A stretch of DNA of 64,000 bases. Origin: Corynebacterium sp. Marseille-P3884. Its GTDB lineage: Bacteria; Actinomycetota; Actinomycetes; Mycobacteriales; Mycobacteriaceae. The DNA is taken from contig NZ_JAGKSD010000001.1 in assembly GCF_017942225.1 (NCBI RefSeq), forward strand, positions 124,001 through 188,000, read 5' to 3'. Position numbers and translations under genes: made by a program. Of the stretch, positions 63,537-64,000 are shown piece by piece. The notes under the pieces were generated by a model. It was not told the DNA's origin and ran no database searches. It saw nothing but the letters and a program-made list of their open reading frames with translations. How positions within the stretch are numbered: position 1 is the stretch's first letter; each line of letters begins with the position of its first letter.

Positions 63537-64000
63537 GTGACCGACAACGCGACTGTCAACAGCAACGCCTCGGATTCCACGACCCGCCGCGGATACAAGC
63601 GGGTCATGTTGAAGCTGGGGGGCGAGATGTTCGGTGGCGGCAATGTCGGCATCGACCCAGATGTGGTGGAAAATGTGGCGAAGCAGATCGCTGAGGTAGC
63701 AAGTAACGGCACTGAGGTCGCCGTTGTGATCGGCGGCGGCAATTTCTTCCGTGGCGCTCAGTTGTCGCAGCGCGGTATGGACCGTGCGCGCTCCGACTAC
63801 ATGGGAATGCTCGGCACCGTGATGAACTGCCTGGCTCTCCAAGACTTCCTGCAGCAGCTGGGCGTGGACTGCCGTGTGCAGACCGCCATCAATATGGCGC
63901 AGATCGCTGAGCCGTACCTGCCGCTACGTGCCGCCCGCCACTTGGAGAAGGGCCGTGTGGTCATCTTCGGCGCCGGCATGGGCATGCCATATTTCTCCAC
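63537..64000 (+). CDS. pyrH: UMP kinase (partial, cut by window edge)
   Basis: An amino-acid-kinase family enzyme phosphorylating UMP to UDP. 154 codons are visible and the gene runs off the right edge. After a ~20-residue N-terminal extension (starting [12 protein letters not shown]) come [50 protein letters not shown] and [17 protein letters not shown], all typical of PyrH. The GTG has AAGGAG 7 nt upstream. A -10-like TAGAAT lies at 63492. The order rpsB-tsf-pyrH is conserved in bacteria; frr is expected next. Confidence 0.95.
   Translation, partial: MTDNATVNSNASDSTTRRGYKRVMLKLGGEMFGGGNVGIDPDVVENVAKQIAEVASNGTEVAVVIGGGNFFRGAQLSQRGMDRARSDYMGMLGTVMNCLALQDFLQQLGVDCRVQTAINMAQIAEPYLPLRAARHLEKGRVVIFGAGMGMPYFS

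Overview
The window is a high-GC actinobacterial chromosome segment that reads as a Corynebacterium. The gene content and order fit the genus: treY and glgX, the his cluster with impA, a TrpC-like gene before lgt, pyk, a maltodextrin phosphorylase, glycerate kinase next to gdhA, then sepIVA-like/DUF177/rnc/mutM/acyP/smc/ftsY/ffh, and rpsP/rimM/trmD/rplS/lepB/rnhB/DUF2469/yraN/comM/dprA/xerC/rpsB/tsf/pyrH. At least twelve starts have a TANNNT-like -10 element placed 6-8 nt before the start codon, which suggests leaderless mRNAs. I see no tRNA, rRNA, CRISPR array, insertion sequence or prophage.

Layout. 0-8 kb: an S4 RNA-binding protein, a convergent minus-strand block for alpha-glucan and trehalose metabolism (treY, glgX) with an exonuclease-BRCT protein and a TetR regulator. 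8-18 kb: a lipoprotein and a membrane protein lead into hisDCB. The his cluster is then interrupted by an MFS transporter with an attenuator-like leader and by a ribbon-helix-helix/Doc toxin-antitoxin pair, and resumes as hisHA-impA-hisF-hisI. 18-25 kb: the trp-associated membrane protein, a TrpC-like protein with altered catalytic residues, lgt, pyk and a UvrA paralogue. 25-34 kb: malP, an M20 amidohydrolase, a GalT-like protein, glycerate kinase and gdhA. 34-47 kb: a cell-division, RNA-processing, DNA-repair, SMC and SRP block in the mycobacterial order. It is interrupted by an alanine/glycine symporter and by a HigB-HigA-SecB toxin-antitoxin-chaperone module. 47-64 kb: an acyltransferase on the minus strand, then the ribosome-associated block up to pyrH, which is cut by the right edge. 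A 672-aa protein of unknown function with apparent internal repeats sits between rpsP and rimM, where mycobacteria carry a KH-domain gene.

The most striking signal is a dispersed decamer, GTCGATAAGC. I count twenty exact copies on both strands, plus one copy matching only the first nine bases. It occurs in coding and intergenic DNA, clusters in the last 14 kb and often abuts gene ends or terminators. About 0.1 copy would be expected by chance at this base composition, so it looks like a genome-wide signal sequence of unknown role. Other unusual points are the TAC module, the repeat protein, the probable TrpC pseudoenzyme, an 80-bp inverted repeat, structured leaders before ribosomal-protein genes, and C-tracts inside rnhB.
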